A stretch of DNA of 64,000 nucleotides from Micromonospora matsumotoense. Lineage in GTDB: Bacteria; Actinomycetota; Actinomycetes; Mycobacteriales; Micromonosporaceae. The translations under genes and the position numbers were made by a program. The DNA is taken from positions 91,806-155,805 of the forward strand of contig NZ_FMCU01000014.1 in assembly GCF_900091525.1 (NCBI RefSeq), written 5' to 3'. The notes under the pieces are model-generated. The model was not told the origin of the DNA. It saw nothing but the letters and a program-made list of their open reading frames with translations, and did no database searches. Below, piece after piece: positions 34,614 to 43,401 of the stretch (position 1 is its first letter; each line of letters opens with the position of its first letter).

Positions 34614-35195
34614 ATGCCGTGGTGGTCATGGCGCCCTGGTCCCGCCGGTGGCGGCGACACGGAAACTCGAAGCGGGATCTCGGTGGACAGCGTCCGGGTG
34701 GGGCCACCGGCTCCCCGCCAACCGGCGGAGGACTGCCCAGGCACCGAGCGGCCCGTGGTGACCGACCGGCCAGTCTCTGTGGCACCGGTCACCCTGGCCC
34801 GGGTGTGCGACGCACTCGACCTGCTCGACGTGCGTTACCTGGCAGACGGCGACGGCAACCTGCTGGCCATGTGGGAGCGGCACGCCGTGCTGGTCACCCT
34901 CGAAGGCCCGGAGGACGAGATCCTGGTGATGCGGGCCCGTCCGCACGCGACCGTCCCGCCGGACTGGGCCGACCGGGCCTACCGGGTGGTCAACGAGTGG
35001 AACCACACCCGCCGGTTCTGCAAGGCCTACATCGGTGACCCGACCGAGCGCGGTCAGTTGCCGATCTACGCCGAGTTGCAGGTGCCGCTCGGCGCCGGGG
35101 CGCACGACGCGCTGCTGGTGGAGATGTTGGACTGCGGGGCGGCCGTGGCGACCACCTTCGTCGACTGGTTGCACGACGAGGGCGCCCTGCTCTGA
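34614..35195 (+). CDS. YbjN / type III chaperone-like fold protein
   Basis: A 193-residue protein. After a disordered 50-residue start, the rest fits the YbjN domain: LARVCDALDLLDVRYLADGDGNLLAMWE, ILVMRARPH, and VVNEWNHTRRFCKAYIG with the typical Trp-Asn. YbjN proteins are small alpha/beta proteins thought to modulate stress responses; the molecular role is not established. The ATG at 34614 follows GTGAGGTG. Convergent with the haemoglobin gene. Confidence 0.8.
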   Translation: MPWWSWRPGPAGGGDTETRSGISVDSVRVGPPAPRQPAEDCPGTERPVVTDRPVSVAPVTLARVCDALDLLDVRYLADGDGNLLAMWERHAVLVTLEGPEDEILVMRARPHATVPPDWADRAYRVVNEWNHTRRFCKAYIGDPTERGQLPIYAELQVPLGAGAHDALLVEMLDCGAAVATTFVDWLHDEGALL

Positions 35196-35225
35196 GCGGG
35201 CGGCCGGGGACCCGCGTCCGCCGGA

Positions 35226-35648
35226 TCAACCGGCGGCCGGGTCCTCCATCACGTTGACCATGAAGTAGGCCGCCCGTTCCAGATAGTCCCAGAGGGCGGC
35301 GTCGATCTCCGGCGGCAGCGCCAGATCGTCCACCGCCCGGCGCATGTGGCGCAACCACGCGTCCCGCTCGGCCGGTCCGATCCGGAACGGCGCGTGCCGC
35401 ATCCGCAGCCGGGGATGCCCCCGCTGGGCGGAGTAGGTGTTCGGGCCGCCCCAGTACTGCATCAGGAAGAGCGTCATCCGCTCGGCGGCCGGCCCGAGGT
35501 CGTCCTCCGGGTACATGGGCCGCAGCAGCGGGTCGGTGGCGATACCTGCGTAGAACCTGTCGACCAGCCTGCGGAAGGTCGGCTCACCACCGACCGCTTC
35601 GAAGAGGGTCGTCGACGGAACGGGCCGGGGGTCGCCTGCGGAGGTCAC
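35226..35648 (-). CDS. glbO: Group II truncated haemoglobin (GlbO-like)
   Basis: A 140-residue 2-on-2 globin. TLFEAVGGEPTFRRLVDRFY starts helix A/B, MQYWGGP carries the group II distal-pocket aromatics, and LRMRHAPFRIG holds the proximal His. It binds O2 and related ligands; GlbO relatives support respiration or peroxide/NO detoxification. The GTG at 35648 is 6 nt after CAGGAT. The family is certain, the physiological role is not. Confidence 0.93.
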   Translation of the reverse strand: MTSAGDPRPVPSTTLFEAVGGEPTFRRLVDRFYAGIATDPLLRPMYPEDDLGPAAERMTLFLMQYWGGPNTYSAQRGHPRLRMRHAPFRIGPAERDAWLRHMRRAVDDLALPPEIDAALWDYLERAAYFMVNVMEDPAAG

Positions 35649-35654
35649 CCACTC

Positions 35655-35660
35655 ATCCTG
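35655..35660 (-). promoter_or_regulatory. Leaderless-type -10 of the haemoglobin gene
   Basis: Leftward CAGGAT is followed by 6 nt and the GTG at 35648. Confidence 0.5.
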
Positions 35661-35699
35661 CCAGGTGTGCCGGTGCCGCGACCGCCGCCCGCCGGCCGA

Positions 35700-37055
35700 T
35701 CACGTCACAGCGTGCCGCTGGTGGGCCCGCTCGCCGGGCCGCGTGGCCGAGGTGTCGGGCTGGTCGTCCGGGGGTGGCCCGGTGCCGGCGTTGGCCCGGT
35801 CGGCGGCGTTCACGGCGGCGTCGACCGTCGCCCGATCCGGCCAGTGCAACGCGGTGAACAGCATCAGCACCACCCCTGCGGCGCTCCACACCCCGACCAC
35901 CACCGGCACCGAGAAGCGGTCGGCGAGCAGGCCGGTGGCCAGCACCGCGCTGCCCTGGATCACCTGGATACCGGTCGCCATCACGCCGAAGGCGCGGGCC
36001 CGGTAACCGTTGGGCAGGGCCCGGACGAAGAGGCCGTTCGCGGTCGGGATCAGCCCGGCGACCGCGAAGCCACAGGCCGCCGCGAGCAGGGCGACCACCA
36101 CCGGTGGGGGATTCAGCAGGGCGGGCACCAGCGCCAGCGGGGCGAGCACCGCCAGCGGTCGCATCAGGGCGAGCCGGCCGGCGGGTGACACCAGCCGGCC
36201 GACCAGCAGCCCGCCGACGATGTAACCGACCGGGTTGGCCGCCATGATGACGGCCTGGGCGGCGCCGGAGTCCAGGCCGTTGCCGGAGCGTTCCCCGGCC
36301 CAGGCCGCAGCCAGCCCCTCCGGCACGATCGAGAAGAGCATGGCGCTGAACACCAGCAGGCTGATCGCCCGCAGGACCGGGGTGCCGAAGACGATCCGGA
36401 AGCCCTCGCCGGTCTCCCGCAGCAGATGGGTACGGTGCTCCGCGCTCAGCGTCGGCTCGCGGTCCTGCACGCCGAACTGGACGATCAGGGCGGAGAGGCC
36501 GAACGTGGCCGCGTTGAGCAGCAGCGCCGCCGTCGGGCTGACCGCGGCGACCGCCGCGCCGGCCAGGTAGCCGACCACCTGCGCGGCCTGGCCGGCGCTG
36601 GCGTTGAGCGACAGTCCGAGCACCAGCCGGTCGCCGGTGAGGATCGCCGGTAGCAGCGCGGACCGGGCCGCCTGACCGGGTGGATTGGCGAGGGTGGCGG
36701 TGAAAAGCAGGGCCAGGATCGCCCAGACCGGCAGGCCGGGCAGCACGATCAGGGTGGTGAGCACCATCCGGATCACGTCACAGGTCACCATCACCTGGCG
36801 GTGCCGGTAGCGCTCGGCGAGGGCGGCGAGCAGCGGACCGCCGACCAGCCACGGCAGGTAGCTGACCGCGAACGCGGCGGCGGAGAGCGCGACGGACCGG
36901 CTCTCCTGGTAGACCAGCACGGTGACCGCGGCCTTGGCGACGTAGTCGCCGACCCAGGACAGGACGCTGGCGGCGAAGACCGCCCGGAACTCGGCCCTCC
37001 CGAACACCTCACGAAAGGTGGCCGGTTGGTCCGGGGCGGGTCGCTCGTCGGACAC
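35700..37055 (-). CDS. MFS transporter
   Basis: A 451-residue membrane protein with about 12 hydrophobic segments. AERYRHRQVMVTCDVIRM is the loop 2-3 motif, and GYRARAFGVMATGIQVIQG is the matching region of the second half. It belongs to the enterobactin-exporter/multidrug-like MFS group. The C-terminus is a hydrophilic His/Pro-rich tail. The GTG at 37055 has GGAGG 5 nt upstream; that GGAGG is itself part of the alternative ATG start at 37067. Substrate unknown. Confidence 0.85.
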   Translation of the reverse strand: MSDERPAPDQPATFREVFGRAEFRAVFAASVLSWVGDYVAKAAVTVLVYQESRSVALSAAAFAVSYLPWLVGGPLLAALAERYRHRQVMVTCDVIRMVLTTLIVLPGLPVWAILALLFTATLANPPGQAARSALLPAILTGDRLVLGLSLNASAGQAAQVVGYLAGAAVAAVSPTAALLLNAATFGLSALIVQFGVQDREPTLSAEHRTHLLRETGEGFRIVFGTPVLRAISLLVFSAMLFSIVPEGLAAAWAGERSGNGLDSGAAQAVIMAANPVGYIVGGLLVGRLVSPAGRLALMRPLAVLAPLALVPALLNPPPVVVALLAAACGFAVAGLIPTANGLFVRALPNGYRARAFGVMATGIQVIQGSAVLATGLLADRFSVPVVVGVWSAAGVVLMLFTALHWPDRATVDAAVNAADRANAGTGPPPDDQPDTSATRPGERAHQRHAVT

Positions 37056-37612
37056 CGTCGCCTCCATCGGGCCCCGACACCGGCCACTTGTGATGGCCCG
37101 GCGGGGCCCCGTCGTCAGATTCGCGGATCAGCGATGACGTGATCACGCTCCCGGGAACGCGTGCACCGGATTCTGCCCGATCGTCTGACAACTGACTAGG
37201 GCGAACGGATTGATCGTCGCATCCCCGACTGAACGAACGGACGATACCCGAGGGGCCAGCCGGTATGCGAGCCCCGACTTTCGGGTCGGTGCGCAGGTGG
37301 TGACGGCACTGTGGAGGTGGTCCCACCGGGTGCGGAGCGACCCGGTCCGGGCCCAGCCGGAAAGGCCGGGCGGGACAGGGCCGGGCGGGACAGGGCCGGG
37401 CGGGGACCTGCCTGGCCGGGCGGGCGGCACTGTGGACCCGGCCGGGCCCGAAGCAGCCCGGCCCGACTCGGCCCGGCGCGATTCAGCCGGCCCGGCCCGA
37501 CTTGGTCTGGCGCGACTCGGTCCGGCCCGGTCCGACTCAGCCAGGCCCGGTCCGACTTGGTCCGGCGCGACCGGCCCGGCTCAGCTGAGCCGGGTGGTTG
37601 CCGCGGTGGGCG
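37056..37612. other. Repeat-rich intergenic region
   Basis: 557 bases with no credible gene. A 15-bp unit (GGCCGGGCGGGACAG) repeats at 37364-37378 and 37379-37393, with a partial third. From about 37440 to 37590 there is a degenerate array of GGCCCGACT-like segments. The promoter of the MFS gene should lie near 37070-37210 but is not clear. Confidence 0.5.
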
Positions 37613-38806
37613 TCAGGTGGTCCCGCCGGACCCGGTGCCGCTCGGGCCGCTCGGGCCGGTGCCGGCGGGGGCTGCCGGGCCGGTGGCGGTGGGGCCGGCG
37701 GGGGCGGTGGAAGTGGGGTCGACCGGGGCGGTGGTGGTGGGGGCCGCCAGGAAGGTGGTCGTGCCGATCGGCGGCAGTCCCGGATAGAGCCGGGCCGCCG
37801 CGATCCGTGCGGTGATGCCCGAGTTCTCCAGCGCCTCGGCGAGTCGGCGGCGCAGCTCCCGGCCGACCGCGAACTGCCCCTCCGCCGTGGTCTTGACCAC
37901 CGTGCGGAGCACCGCGCCGTCGACCGTCACCTGTTCCACCCCGAGCACCTCGGGCGGCTCGACGATCTCCGGGGCCAGCTCCGGGTCCATCGCCACCGAG
38001 GCGGCGGCCGTCCGCAGCACCGCGTTGGCCTCCTCGGTGCCGGCGAACCCGATCGGCAGGTCGATCACGACCAGCGCCCAGCCCTGGCTCTTGTTGCCCA
38101 CCCGGATGATCTCGCCGTTGCGGATGTACCAGAGCACCCCGCGACCGTCACGGACCGTGGTGACCCGCAGCCCCACCGACTCGACCACTCCGGTCGCCTC
38201 GCCCAGGTCGACCGTGTCCCCGACGCCGTACTGGTCCTCGATGAGCATGAACAGCCCGGCGATCAGGTCCTTCACCAGGCTCTGCGCGCCGAAGCCGAGG
38301 GCCACCCCGGCGATCCCGGCGCTGGCCAGCAGCGGGGCCAGGTCGAAGCTGAACTCGCGCAGGATCATCAGCAGGGCGATGCCGAAGACGAAGGCGGTGA
38401 CCATGCTGCGCAGCACCGAACCGATCGCCTCGGCCCGTTGGCGACGCCGCTCGGGGACGAACTCGGTCGGGTCGAGCGCGGCGGTGGGCACCCGCTCGCG
38501 CAGTGGACGCAGCAGTGTGGGCACCGCCCCGTGGGCGGTCGTACGGACCAGCCGGTTGATCGTCCGGTGCAGCGCCCAGCGGGCCACGAACGCCAGCAGC
38601 AGGATCAGCGCCACCCGCAGCGGCTTGAGCAGGATCCAGTAGCTGCCCTCGGCGAACCAGGCCGATCCGGTCACCCGGAACAGGTACTCGCAGGAGGTGC
38701 TGCCCAGACAGTCGGCACCCGAGCCGCTGCCGGCACCCGGGCTGCTGCTCGGTGCCGGGCTCGGGGTGGTGGGCAGGACGGTGGACAACAGGCTGACGAC
38801 GTTCAC
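37613..38806 (-). CDS. Small-conductance mechanosensitive channel (MscS family)
   Basis: A 397-residue protein. After a low-complexity Ser/Pro segment come two N-terminal membrane helices, then the pore helix ASAGIAGVALGFGAQSLVKDLIAG, rich in Ala/Gly as in MscS TM3, then the beta domain (DQYGVGDTVDL, GVVESVGLRVTTVRD, YIRNGEI). The last 60 residues are a Thr/Ala/Pro tail. It opens under membrane tension to release solutes. GTG start at 38806, just left of the decayed element. Confidence 0.92.
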   Translation of the reverse strand: MNVVSLLSTVLPTTPSPAPSSSPGAGSGSGADCLGSTSCEYLFRVTGSAWFAEGSYWILLKPLRVALILLLAFVARWALHRTINRLVRTTAHGAVPTLLRPLRERVPTAALDPTEFVPERRRQRAEAIGSVLRSMVTAFVFGIALLMILREFSFDLAPLLASAGIAGVALGFGAQSLVKDLIAGLFMLIEDQYGVGDTVDLGEATGVVESVGLRVTTVRDGRGVLWYIRNGEIIRVGNKSQGWALVVIDLPIGFAGTEEANAVLRTAAASVAMDPELAPEIVEPPEVLGVEQVTVDGAVLRTVVKTTAEGQFAVGRELRRRLAEALENSGITARIAAARLYPGLPPIGTTTFLAAPTTTAPVDPTSTAPAGPTATGPAAPAGTGPSGPSGTGSGGTT

Positions 38807-38934
38807 CCCGTCTTCGTACCGCAGCGGGCCGGACGGCCGACGGCCGGCCCGCCGGGAGCGTCCCGGCCCATGATCGTACGACGCCGAACCGGAGATCTTC
38901 CTACACCGTGCGGAGGGTTCTGCGGGTACCCCGG

Positions 38935-38948
38935 ATTAGTACGTGCAA
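38935..38948. repeat. Left 14-bp direct repeat, candidate attL core
   Basis: ATTAGTACGTGCAA, identical to 43579-43592. It lies about 80 bp beyond the 3' end of the integrase remnant, where an attachment core is expected. Confidence 0.55.
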
Positions 38949-39026
38949 TCCCTGATTGAGCGATGCGGGCGGCGGTATCCTGCAAGAACGTACAGACAAG
39001 ATCTTTTGGCACAACCAGGGCACAAC

Positions 39027-39579
39027 CTAGAGTCGATCTTGACCAGCCGGATCGGCCGGCGGATCGCTCTTGACTGGCCGGAGGAACTGCCCGACCAGAC
39101 CACGCCGCTGGTCCTTCTTCGGCATCCAGTGCACGTAGGGTCTCCAGCGTGATCCGCAGGCTGGCGTGCCGTAGCGCCTTCTGCACCTCCTGCGGCTCGA
39201 CGCCGTTGCTCATCAAGGTCGTGGCGAAGAAGTGGCGCAGGGAGTGGAAGGTGCCTCCCTTAGGCCAGCCCGCAGCCGACCGCCAGGCATCCCACAGCTC
39301 AGACCAGCATCGATCGGTGATCAGCTTCCCGGTCGGTGTGGTGAACACTAGAGCCGCCGGGCGAATTAGCCGCTTCCCGCTAGTGATGTCCGGAAGCTCA
39401 AACTCGACCGTGCCGACCTCCTTGAGGTGGGCCGCCAACTCCTCAGCGACGACGGCATCCAGATCGACGGTCCCTGCCGAACCGCTCTTCGGCGACGCGA
39501 GGTAGAAGCCGCCGAAGTCGTCAACGGAACGGCGCAACTGCTGGACGACGTGCAGCTCCTCACGAGCAGGGTCGAAGCA
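39027..39579 (-). pseudogene. Truncated, frameshifted tyrosine integrase
   Basis: Read leftward from about 39579 the frame encodes the catalytic domain of an actinobacterial phage-type integrase: FYLASPKSGSAGTVDLDA, ALVFTTPTGKLITDR and FHSLRHFFATTLMSNG (His-x-x-Arg box), then LRHASLRITLET. The Tyr should follow. One extra base in the GGG run at 39138-39140 shifts the frame. In the next frame the sequence continues YVHWMPKKDQRR and ends at a TAG (39029-39027). The whole N-terminal core-binding domain and the first catalytic Arg are missing. Dead unless recoding occurs. Confidence 0.85.
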
Positions 39580-39732
39580 CCGTGACCCGTTCAGTCGTAT
39601 GTAAATCTCGCTTGGCGACGGCTTGGCCCTGGCCGTCGAGTTCGTAGCCGGTCAGCCACGCCCAGCCCGGGTCGATGGGCCCGCCACAGCGCGTACAGGC
39701 GGGGGATCGCCTCGGGGTGTGCCCACCGCGTC
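39580..39732 (-). pseudogene. Fragments possibly of a DUF4913-like element gene
   Basis: Two short open stretches in different frames read RWAHPEAIPRLYALWRAH and then WAWLTGYELDGQGQAVAKRD. The first resembles the Trp/His-Pro-Glu region of DUF4913 proteins of actinobacterial mobile elements. No full gene remains. The family match is tentative. Confidence 0.3.
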
Positions 39733-39788
39733 TTGGACGGCCAGGCCAAGCGGCTTCGCGGTCAGCTACGCCCGGCTTGGCCGTCCAA
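39733..39788 (-). terminator. Hairpin after the sigma operon
   Basis: An 11-bp perfect inverted repeat, TTGGACGGCCA (39733-39743) with TGGCCGTCCAA (39778-39788), begins 17 nt after the leftward operon's last stop codon. Confidence 0.45.
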
Positions 39789-39804
39789 AAGCCAGCCCGG
39801 TCGA

Positions 39805-40746
39805 TTAGGGGACCTTACCGGCCTCGGTAGTTGCGCCCTGTCTCATGACGGCTGAGCTGGTAGTGCCGAAGAAGGCGAAGGATGCAGAGTCAAACACCAG
39901 CGCTTCGAACCCACCTGCGGAGATGCCAATACCTGGCCTGCCTGCACCGTCATGAGCGTCGGCTACTGTGACAACTTCGGGAAGCTGCGCCAGAGCTTTG
40001 AAGATCGCGCTTCGATGGTCAGGCAGCAGGTATGTTCCTGTCACGAGGAGCGTCTTTGCCCTCTCCAAAGCCAGGGCGTCCTGGCCCTCAATTGGTCCGG
40101 AGCTGGGCGATTGTGGGCTCGGCGCGCCCGCCTGATTATTTCCCTTTAGCCAGGCCAGCACCGCGGAGGGCTCGGTAGGGAAGTCCGCGGGCAGAACCCC
40201 CCTCGTGCACTGCGGTAGGTCAAGCGTGGTCGAAGCCGTCTGCGCCTGGCATGGTTCTACCGTAACCCAGGGGCCCCACTCGACGTTGCCGGCCGCCGGC
40301 CGCTGCCGTTGTTTGCCCCGCTTCGTCGGGTCTACGGGAAGCCAGACCTGTGTCACGACCGGTGCCTGCCGCATGATGGTGAAAGAGCCGTCAGGCTGTT
40401 GGACCTGCTCTGGGTAGCTGCTGACAGTCTCGGTGAAGATGTATGCGCTGTTCGGAAAGGGTGAGATAGGGGATTCTTGGCTGACTGCGGCGGCCTTATC
40501 GAGGACAGTGGCCGCTCGGGGTGTGGGCGCATGTGCAAGTGGAGTATCGGAACGCGACCATGAGGAGCCCACCACGGCTGCGGTAGCGCCCACCACGGCG
40601 AGCGTTACCACTCCGGCCTGCCATGTCTTGAACGGCCATCGGCGAGGCGATTCGCGAAAGGCGACCGCGGGTAGGGCGGTAGGCGACTCACCTGCGGGTG
40701 GGGCGAGTTCGTCCCCTAACTGCTTAATCAGGTCCAAGTCCTTCAT
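39805..40746 (-). CDS. CU044_5270-type membrane protein, sigma-factor partner
   Basis: A 313-residue protein with a short cytoplasmic N-terminus (MKDLDLIKQLGDELAP), one membrane helix (TWQAGVVTLAVVGATAAVVG, around residue 43) and a long extracellular part. This is the layout of the CU044_5270 family that follows ECF sigma genes in actinobacteria. Its ATG overlaps the sigma stop (ATGA), so it is translationally coupled. It may act as anti-sigma or sensor; this is inference from position. Codon use is visibly less G+C-biased than the neighbouring core genes. Confidence 0.75.
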   Translation of the reverse strand: MKDLDLIKQLGDELAPPAGESPTALPAVAFRESPRRWPFKTWQAGVVTLAVVGATAAVVGSSWSRSDTPLAHAPTPRAATVLDKAAAVSQESPISPFPNSAYIFTETVSSYPEQVQQPDGSFTIMRQAPVVTQVWLPVDPTKRGKQRQRPAAGNVEWGPWVTVEPCQAQTASTTLDLPQCTRGVLPADFPTEPSAVLAWLKGNNQAGAPSPQSPSSGPIEGQDALALERAKTLLVTGTYLLPDHRSAIFKALAQLPEVVTVADAHDGAGRPGIGISAGGFEALVFDSASFAFFGTTSSAVMRQGATTEAGKVP

Positions 40747-41345
40747 GTCAACTCCACAGCGATGTCGTCGGGCAGATACTTGCGGATCTTCTGACGGGCG
40801 CGATGTAACCGCGATCGGACCGTGCCAAGTGGTATCGCGAGTGCTCTGCCTACCTCTTCGTAGGTCAGGTCGGCCCACGCGACCATGAGAAGCACATCCC
40901 GCTCGCGGCGTGAGAGCCTGGTGAGCGCCTCGACCAGTGGCCTGCGCAGTGTTCGAGCCGAGGCCGCCTCAACGACTCGGTCGGTCAGGTCATCCTCCCC
41001 CAAGTCCTGAGCAGAGCGTAGGAGGACGCGATATCTGGCTTGCTCAGCACGGTGGTGACGGGCGATTTCTCGGATTGCGATGGCGAAAAACCAGGGCCGA
41101 GCATCGCTGTGACGGGGATCATACTTATGCCTGGCCCGAAACGCTTTCATGAAGGTCTCTGCGATGACGTCATCTGCGACATCCCGCCCGAGCCGCCGGT
41201 ACGCGTACCCGTGCAGCACCCTGGCATGCCGTTCGTACAGCACGCCAAAGCGCGCCGGCTCCGCTAGGGAATCGGTGATGACCTCGGCATCCGTACGCTC
41301 GTCCACGGTCTGTGGACCTGAAGCGAGCCTATGTGTATTGATCAA
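40743..41345 (-). CDS. ECF-type RNA polymerase sigma factor
   Basis: A 200-residue sigma70 of the ECF class. Region 2 contains FGVLYERHARVLHGYAYRRLG...ADDVIAETFMKAF and RPWFFAIAIREIARHHR. Region 4 contains LTRLSRRERDVLLMVAWADLTYEEVGRALAIPLGTVRSRLHRAR. The longest start is a TTG at 41345; a GTG at 41306 that begins VDERTD is an alternative. It is coupled to the membrane partner downstream and sits inside the decayed integrated element. Its regulon is unknown. Confidence 0.88.
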   Translation of the reverse strand: MINTHRLASGPQTVDERTDAEVITDSLAEPARFGVLYERHARVLHGYAYRRLGRDVADDVIAETFMKAFRARHKYDPRHSDARPWFFAIAIREIARHHRAEQARYRVLLRSAQDLGEDDLTDRVVEAASARTLRRPLVEALTRLSRRERDVLLMVAWADLTYEEVGRALAIPLGTVRSRLHRARQKIRKYLPDDIAVELT

Positions 41346-41722
41346 CTGGTTGAACCGCCTCCCAGGACATCTCGCGACGTCACATCTATGCAGAAGCCGG
41401 TCGTAAAGTTCGCTCCATCGACGCCAGCACCAGCATCGTTATCTAACTGTTACTTGCCGTGAGGGTGACTATCTGTTGCGTGACCGGTGACCCCACCTGC
41501 CTCTCAGTGGCCTCACGCACACTCTCTGCAACCGCGCCGGGATGCATGACCGCCAATGCAGCGTTAACTCCTTCCGGGTGAGCCCTCCTCTCGGTCAGGT
41601 TACTGTTAGCGTCTCCTTCAACCACTGAGGCAGCGAACGTTTGCGACTTTCTTGAATTGATGCTCGCAGGGCACTGCGCTGCTCCTCAAGTGGACCTGCA
41701 ACCACTTGCATGGGAGGACTGA
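41346..41722. other. Divergent regulatory region in the element
   Basis: 377 bases between the leftward sigma operon and the rightward inhibitor gene. A 60-codon leftward frame (41443-41625) is open but has weak support. No ECF-type promoter could be fixed by eye. Confidence 0.35.
41443..41625 (-). CDS. Possible small protein
   Basis: A 60-residue frame from a GTG with a plausible amphipathic helix (AVAESVREATERQVG). No ribosome binding site or family is seen. It could be a chance frame in the sigma/inhibitor intergenic region. Confidence 0.2.
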   Translation of the reverse strand: MVEGDANSNLTERRAHPEGVNAALAVMHPGAVAESVREATERQVGSPVTQQIVTLTASNS

Positions 41723-42406
41723 GTGGCAACTTCCAGGAGGTCAGTTCGTTTCCTGGCGGCCGTCTCTGCTGCCGCGATTGCCGTGGCCGCGACTGGCGGC
41801 CCCGTCCGCGCCAGCGGCACTTCGGTGATGCCCGCATCTCCGAATGTGTCAGTTGCCCTCCAGTCGCTAATGGAGCTTTACCCGGGCTCGGAGGTCGTTG
41901 GCGAAGACACTCTCCGGATCGCCCCTGGGGTGGACATCACCATGCCGCGGGACCAGCCGCGGGACCAGCGCGTCCTTTCGAAAGAGGCAGTAGCAGCAGC
42001 CCTCGCGTCTCCCAATCCTGTGCGGCCCGTTCCCCCCGCTCCGACTTGGAGCGGCGCGAGCAAGCCGGCCGAAAGCCGCGACGTGGCACCCCTGGCCACC
42101 TACTACGGATGCGAGTACCTCTACCTGTGCATGTTCGCCGACAGTGGCTTCTCCGGGTATAGAATCAGGTTCTACGATTGTATATTCGTGGACTTGGGTG
42201 GGGTTAACTACCCGCTCGGTGGAAAGTGGAACGATAGGGTGACGAGTTACGTTAACAACCAGTCGCCTGGTACCGTCGGGAGAGCTTATAACTGGAATGG
42301 TTCGAGCTTCGTCCAGCTTTTTGCAACCGAGGCGCTCGATTGGAACGGTAACATTGGAATTGGCTGGAATTATAATGACATGATCGACGGTGTGCGTGCT
42401 TGCTAA
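41723..42406 (+). CDS. Secreted peptidase inhibitor I36-like protein
   Basis: A 227-residue exported protein with a signal peptide (RRSVRFLAAVSAAAIAVAA, cleaved near VRA-S). A proregion-like stretch is followed by a C-terminal beta-gamma-crystallin-type domain: YYGCEYLYLCMFADSGFSG, then DCIFVDLGG, KWNDRVTSYVNN and a final Cys. This pattern matches peptidase inhibitor family I36 (Streptomyces metalloproteinase inhibitor SMPI). The GTG at 41723 follows GGGAGG. The 3' half is distinctly A+T-rich, which supports acquisition. Target protease unknown. Confidence 0.78.
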   Translation: MATSRRSVRFLAAVSAAAIAVAATGGPVRASGTSVMPASPNVSVALQSLMELYPGSEVVGEDTLRIAPGVDITMPRDQPRDQRVLSKEAVAAALASPNPVRPVPPAPTWSGASKPAESRDVAPLATYYGCEYLYLCMFADSGFSGYRIRFYDCIFVDLGGVNYPLGGKWNDRVTSYVNNQSPGTVGRAYNWNGSSFVQLFATEALDWNGNIGIGWNYNDMIDGVRAC

Positions 42407-42679
42407 TTGACCCAGGATATGGGTGGGCTCGGCATTCGTGTCACGTCTCTCATTTTTCCATTCTTCTGCTGCTGGCGTGGAACGCAAGACCTGCTGGTCG
42501 CTTGCGGAGCGGGGCGAGTCACAACGATCCGCAAGCGGTGCACCGGCTGCCACTCACACTGTGAAAAATCGACCTGTTCGCGGTGTAGGCATCGAGAGTT
42601 GAACTCGCGCCACTCCCGCAGGAGGTATCCCCGTTACCTTTGATCGTCCCCAGCCGGGAACCCTCGGTCGCCCGGCCCG

Positions 42680-43012
42680 GTATGACTTTCTGCCCCTGTC
42701 GTTCGGATGATCCGGGGGGTGTTGTCGCCGGGTCGGGTGGCGTCGCCGGGCCGCTGATAGGGACGCGGCCACCCCGTGTTCGGGGTAGGTCTCTTCCTGA
42801 CGTGGCCGCCGGCAGTCCGACGCCCAGACCAGCGGCCGGGGCCACGATGCGATGCGTGGAGGCGGGTGCGATGAACGACGGACACGGCGTCCTCCTGGGC
42901 TTGGACGGCGGCAAGGAAGGTCATCACGCGGTCGGGTTGGCCCCGGACGGCAGACGGCTGCATGACGGACCGTTGCCGAATACCGAGGCCGACTGCGGCA
43001 ACTGTTCGACAA
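42680..43012 (+). mobile_element. Truncated IS110-type transposase remnant
   Basis: From ATG 42871 the frame reads VLLGLDGGKEGHHAVGLAP then DGRRLHDGPLPNTEAD, the N-terminus of IS110-family DEDD transposases. A one-base loss after GCCGAC shifts the frame; the next frame continues RQLFDK, and similarity then stops near 43012. The catalytic core and the C-terminal domain are gone. Element limits are approximate: about 190 bases of non-coding upstream sequence probably belong to it. Confidence 0.65.
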
Positions 43013-43401
43013 GCCATGAACCTCTGCGGCGACCAGGGCGACACCGTCCCGAACCGGACTGACCCGCAGTGTGGACCCGATTCCAGCTGGCTCGGCGGAT
43101 TGCCTGATCTCGACATCTCCGCCCGGTACGCGCGCCACTGGTCGGCCAGATCATCACGGCGGTCGGCGGCAAGTACCCGCCGGAGCCCCGCGTCATCCCC
43201 GCTACTCAGCCGAAGCAGGTAGACAGCTACCGCAGCGTCCGGGGCCGGCTCGCCCGACTCCGCCTGAACCTGGATCTTCACCGCCCATGCCACAGGGACG
43301 GCGAGCGCTCCTGAGTACGCCATCACGACGAGGGCCAGGAGAACCTGCGGCCAGCGCTTCGAGGTGGCTCGCGGCTTCACGCCAGGCACAATAGTGATCA
43401 T
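43013..43401 (-). pseudogene. 5' part of a membrane-anchored mobile-element protein
   Basis: Leftward from 43401: one membrane helix (PQVLLALVVMAYSGALAVPVAW, about residues 18-39), then AVYLLRLSSGDDAGLRRVLAADRRDDLADQW, an N-terminal pattern seen in proteins near actinobacterial conjugation genes. Around 43012-43070 the frame passes into the antisense of the transposase remnant and stays open by chance to 42634. The gene therefore appears cut by the IS110 insertion. Confidence 0.45.

Noticed and set aside
37360..37590. G+C-rich repeats upstream of the MFS gene considered as coding
   Set aside because: All frames give Gly/Pro/Ala/Arg low complexity with no start signal; treated as degenerate tandem repeats.
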